Assembly: GCA_027488335.1 (NCBI GenBank)
Contig: JAIYBU010000239.1
Coordinates: 1 to 63,319 of the forward strand
DNA from: Cytophagaceae bacterium
GTDB taxonomy: Bacteria > Bacteroidota > Bacteroidia > Cytophagales > Spirosomataceae
Direction of reading: 5' to 3'
DNA: 63,319 nucleotides
The notes under the pieces were generated by a model. That model had not been told where the DNA came from, ran no database searches, and saw only the letters and a list, made by a program, of their open reading frames with translations. Of the stretch, positions 60,869-63,319 are shown piece after piece (the stretch's first letter is position 1; each line of letters begins with the position of its first letter). The position numbers and the translations under genes are program-made.

Positions 60869-63319
60869 TTATGAGCCACACATTTCGCAACCCTCTGGGT
60901 CGTCAAGCGAGCATTGCATTGCTGCATATTGGTATTCTTCTTCGCTTGCAAAAGTAGCGGCTGCAGTTGCTTTTGCAGTTTGCTCTTCGGCATATTTAGC
61001 ATAGTCTAATGGTTTTTCTTCGATGCCTGATGTAGCTGGTACAACCTCGGCAATCGCTTGGCGGTCAACCGTAAATTTCACGGCATCAGAAGCGGCTTTC
61101 GTACGTAGGTAATACATACCTGTTTTCAAACCAGCTTTCCAAGCATAGAAGTGCATCGAAGTCAATTTACCAAAATTAGCATTTTCCATGAAGATATTCA
61201 ACGACTGACTTTGGCAAATGTATGCTCCACGGTCAGCGGCCATATCAACGATAGTTTTTTGCTTAATTTCCCAAGCCGTACGATACAAATCTTTCAAATT
61301 TTGTGGAATCTCAGGAATTGATTGTACCGAACCGTTAGCGGCAATTAGTTTGTTTTTCATGGTATCGTTCCACAAACCAATTTTCACTAAATCTTTCAAT
61401 AAATGCTTATTCACTACCACAAACTCACCCGAAAGTACACGACGAGTATAAATATTTGATGTATAAGGCTCAAAACACTCATTGTTACCCAAAATTTGGC
61501 TTGTAGAAGCCGTTGGCATTGGAGCAACTAACAATGAATTTCTTACACCATTTTTCATTACTTTTTCACGCAATTCTTCCCAGTTCCAACGACCTGAATC
61601 TGGCGTTACACCCCACATATCAAATTGGAAAATACCTTGTGAAATCGGAGAACCTTCCCATGTTGGGTATGTTCCTTCCACAATAGCTAACTCCATCGAA
61701 GATTCCATGGCTGCGTAATAAATTGTTTCAAAGATTTCTTTGTTCAATCTACGAGCTTCGTCAGACTCAAAAGGCATTCTCAAAATAATAAACGCATCGG
61801 CCAAGCCTTGGATACCCAATCCAATCGGGCGATGACGCAAGTTACTACGCTCCGCCTCAGGCACAGGATAATAATTTACATCTATTACTTTGTTAAGGTT
61901 TTTCGTGATTACCTTCGTTACTTCATATAAACGTTGATGGTCAAACTTCAAGAAACCTGTTTTCTCATCTTTTGTAATATACTTAGGCAACGCAATCGAA
62001 GCCAAGTTACAAACCGCTACTTCATCAGGAGAGGTATATTCCATGATTTCAGTACAGAGATTCGATGATTTTATCGTACCTAAGTTCTTTTGGTTCGATT
62101 TCTTGTTGGCCGCATCTTTATACAACATGTATGGAGTGCCTGTCTCGATTTGAGACTCCATGATAGCAAACCAAAGGTCTTGTGCTTTAATGGTTTTGCG
62201 AGCTTTGCCTTCTCTTTCATATTTTTCGTAGAGATTTTCAAACTCTTCACCATAACACTCCGATAAACCAGGAGCCTCATGAGGGCAGAATAATGACCAA
62301 GTATCATTAGCCTCTACACGTTTCATGAATAAATCAGAAATCCAGAGTGCGTAGAATAAATCTCTCGCACGAAGTTCTTCTTTTCCGTGGTTTTTCTTCA
62401 AATCCAAGAATTCAAAGATGTCGGCATGCCAAGGCTCAATATAAATCGCAAACGAACCTTTACGTTTTCCCCCACCTTGGTCAACGTATCGAGCCGTGTC
62501 GTTAAAAACACGCAACATCGGTACAATACCATTTGAAGTGCCGTTTGTGCCTTTGATGTACGAGCCAGTCGCACGAATATTATGAATAGCCAAACCAATT
62601 CCACCAGCTGATTGCGAAATCTGAGCAGTTTGACCAAGTGTTTCGTAAATTCCAGTAATGCTATCTTCTTTCATCGTAAGCAAGAAGCACGACGAAAGTT
62701 GTGGTTTTGGCGTACCTGCATTGAACAACGTTGGCGTAGCGTGTGTAAACCAACGCTCCGACAATAATTCGTACGTTTCAATCACACGGTCGATGTCTTC
62801 ACCATGAATACCTACGGCTACACGCATCAACATGTGTTGTGGACGCTCTACAATTTTGCCGTTGAGTTTAAGCAAATACGATTTTTCGAGGGTTTTGTAA
62901 CCGAAGTAATCATACCCAAAATCACGGTCGTAGATAATTGCAGAATCAAGCAAAGCTGCGTGCTTCTGAATCACCTTCCACGTATCTTTTGCAATAAGAG
63001 AGGCATTTTGGTCTGTTTTTGGGTCGATGTATTGATACAACATCTTCATGGTACCCGAAAAAGACTTGAGGGTATTTTTGTGTAAGTTTGAAATAGCAAT
63101 CCGAGCCGCCAAAATAGCGTAGTCAGGATGCTTTGTTGTCATCGAAGCGGCAGTTTCGGCAGCAAGACTATCTAATTCTGACGTTGATACGCCATCATAG
63201 ATACCAGCCACGACTTTCATGGCAACTTCAACGGGTTGGACAAATGCAGGTTCTAAACCATAGCAAAGTCGCTCGATACGAGCAGTGATTTTGTCGAACT
63301 TTACCGACTCGCGGCGTCC
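60869..63319 (-). CDS. nrdA: Ribonucleoside-diphosphate reductase, alpha subunit (5' end outside window)
   Basis: Class I reductase that makes deoxyribonucleotides from ribonucleoside diphosphates. An internal ATG at 63220 opens a 783-aa frame, but the frame continues without stop to the window edge, and the extra 33 codons read [21 protein letters not shown], the ATP-cone N-terminus of the family; so the gene is partial and its true start is to the right. Core segments include [22 protein letters not shown], the glycyl-loop-type [38 protein letters not shown], and [27 protein letters not shown]. The C-terminal CEMC pair (GCEMCGS) is the usual redox tail. No intein or frameshift is seen. Confidence 0.96.
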   Translation of the reverse strand, partial: GRRESVKFDKITARIERLCYGLEPAFVQPVEVAMKVVAGIYDGVSTSELDSLAAETAASMTTKHPDYAILAARIAISNLHKNTLKSFSGTMKMLYQYIDPKTDQNASLIAKDTWKVIQKHAALLDSAIIYDRDFGYDYFGYKTLEKSYLLKLNGKIVERPQHMLMRVAVGIHGEDIDRVIETYELLSERWFTHATPTLFNAGTPKPQLSSCFLLTMKEDSITGIYETLGQTAQISQSAGGIGLAIHNIRATGSYIKGTNGTSNGIVPMLRVFNDTARYVDQGGGKRKGSFAIYIEPWHADIFEFLDLKKNHGKEELRARDLFYALWISDLFMKRVEANDTWSLFCPHEAPGLSECYGEEFENLYEKYEREGKARKTIKAQDLWFAIMESQIETGTPYMLYKDAANKKSNQKNLGTIKSSNLCTEIMEYTSPDEVAVCNLASIALPKYITKDEKTGFLKFDHQRLYEVTKVITKNLNKVIDVNYYPVPEAERSNLRHRPIGLGIQGLADAFIILRMPFESDEARRLNKEIFETIYYAAMESSMELAIVEGTYPTWEGSPISQGIFQFDMWGVTPDSGRWNWEELREKVMKNGVRNSLLVAPMPTASTSQILGNNECFEPYTSNIYTRRVLSGEFVVVNKHLLKDLVKIGLWNDTMKNKLIAANGSVQSIPEIPQNLKDLYRTAWEIKQKTIVDMAADRGAYICQSQSLNIFMENANFGKLTSMHFYAWKAGLKTGMYYLRTKAASDAVKFTVDRQAIAEVVPATSGIEEKPLDYAKYAEEQTAKATAAATFASEEEYQYAAMQCSLDDPEGCEMCGS

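Noticed and set aside
63182-63319. nrdA starting at the ATG at 63220
   Set aside because: The frame continues open to the edge with recognisable ATP-cone residues, so the real start is outside the window.
1-63319. CRISPR, prophage, transposon, toxin-antitoxin or secretion-cluster system
   Set aside because: No spacer-like direct repeats, integrase, transposase, phage genes, RM genes or toxin pairs were recognised; only dispersed short palindromes are present.

Overview
The window looks like ordinary chromosome of a low-GC Bacteroidota, most likely a Cytophagales (Spirosomaceae-like) bacterium. Evidence: two type IX secretion sorting domains (41549-42607 and the end of 45290-47638), a LytS/LytTR-driven efflux operon, PorT-like and TonB-plug/carboxypeptidase-regulatory proteins, general absence of Shine-Dalgarno sequences, and promoters of the Bacteroidota form TTG-N17..20-TAnnTTTG. 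Genus is not decidable from sequence alone. No phage, transposase, integrase, CRISPR array or rRNA was seen.

Layout. 1-4448 is a minus-strand block: membrane protein, queA-like gene, outer-membrane barrel, tyrS, tRNA-Trp and the start of secE at the left edge. 4626-8685 is a plus-strand group: two overlapping lipoprotein genes of unknown role and a cobalamin adenosyltransferase. purH stands alone at 9489. 11082-14690 (minus) carries a small heme lipoprotein, a Gfo/Idh/MocA oxidoreductase, a GntR/HutC regulator and deoC. Two copies of a GntR-type operator lie on promoters here: one in front of deoC, one in the long gap upstream of gntR, where a promoter is followed by an intrinsic terminator. 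14913-22763 (plus) holds two amino-acid permeases, a DnaQ-like exonuclease, a MATE exporter, an MsbA-like ABC exporter and recX. 23520-28534 is a five-gene operon: adaptor, ABC permease, ABC ATPase, histidine kinase, LytTR regulator. Then come a solitary nuoH, asnS, a Uma2-type nuclease gene, a thiolase with a palindromic operator, an MFS gene, a TPR protein, a DEAD-box helicase, a large membrane protein, a D-aminoacylase-like amidohydrolase, YqgE, a T9SS cargo protein and an overlapping MFS-VOC-HAD operon.

45290-56865 (plus) contains a secreted SGNH/SASA esterase with Ig-like repeats, uvrA, and a tight three-gene set resembling planctomycete genes: DUF2231-cytochrome-LRR fusion, cytochrome-DUF1549-LamG-DUF1553 protein, and a Tat-exported DUF1501 protein. 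The right end has a TonB-plug protein without a barrel (58035-60779) and a class I ribonucleotide reductase large subunit (from 60869) that runs off the edge.

Most genes are housekeeping or common accessory families. The parts most worth a second look are the GntR operators and leader around 13.6-14.75 kb, the planctomycete-like redox/LRR cassette at 50.7-56.9 kb, the barrel-less plug protein, the isolated nuoH, and the unexplained lipoprotein pair at 4.6-8.1 kb. Several families of imperfect palindromes recur between genes.
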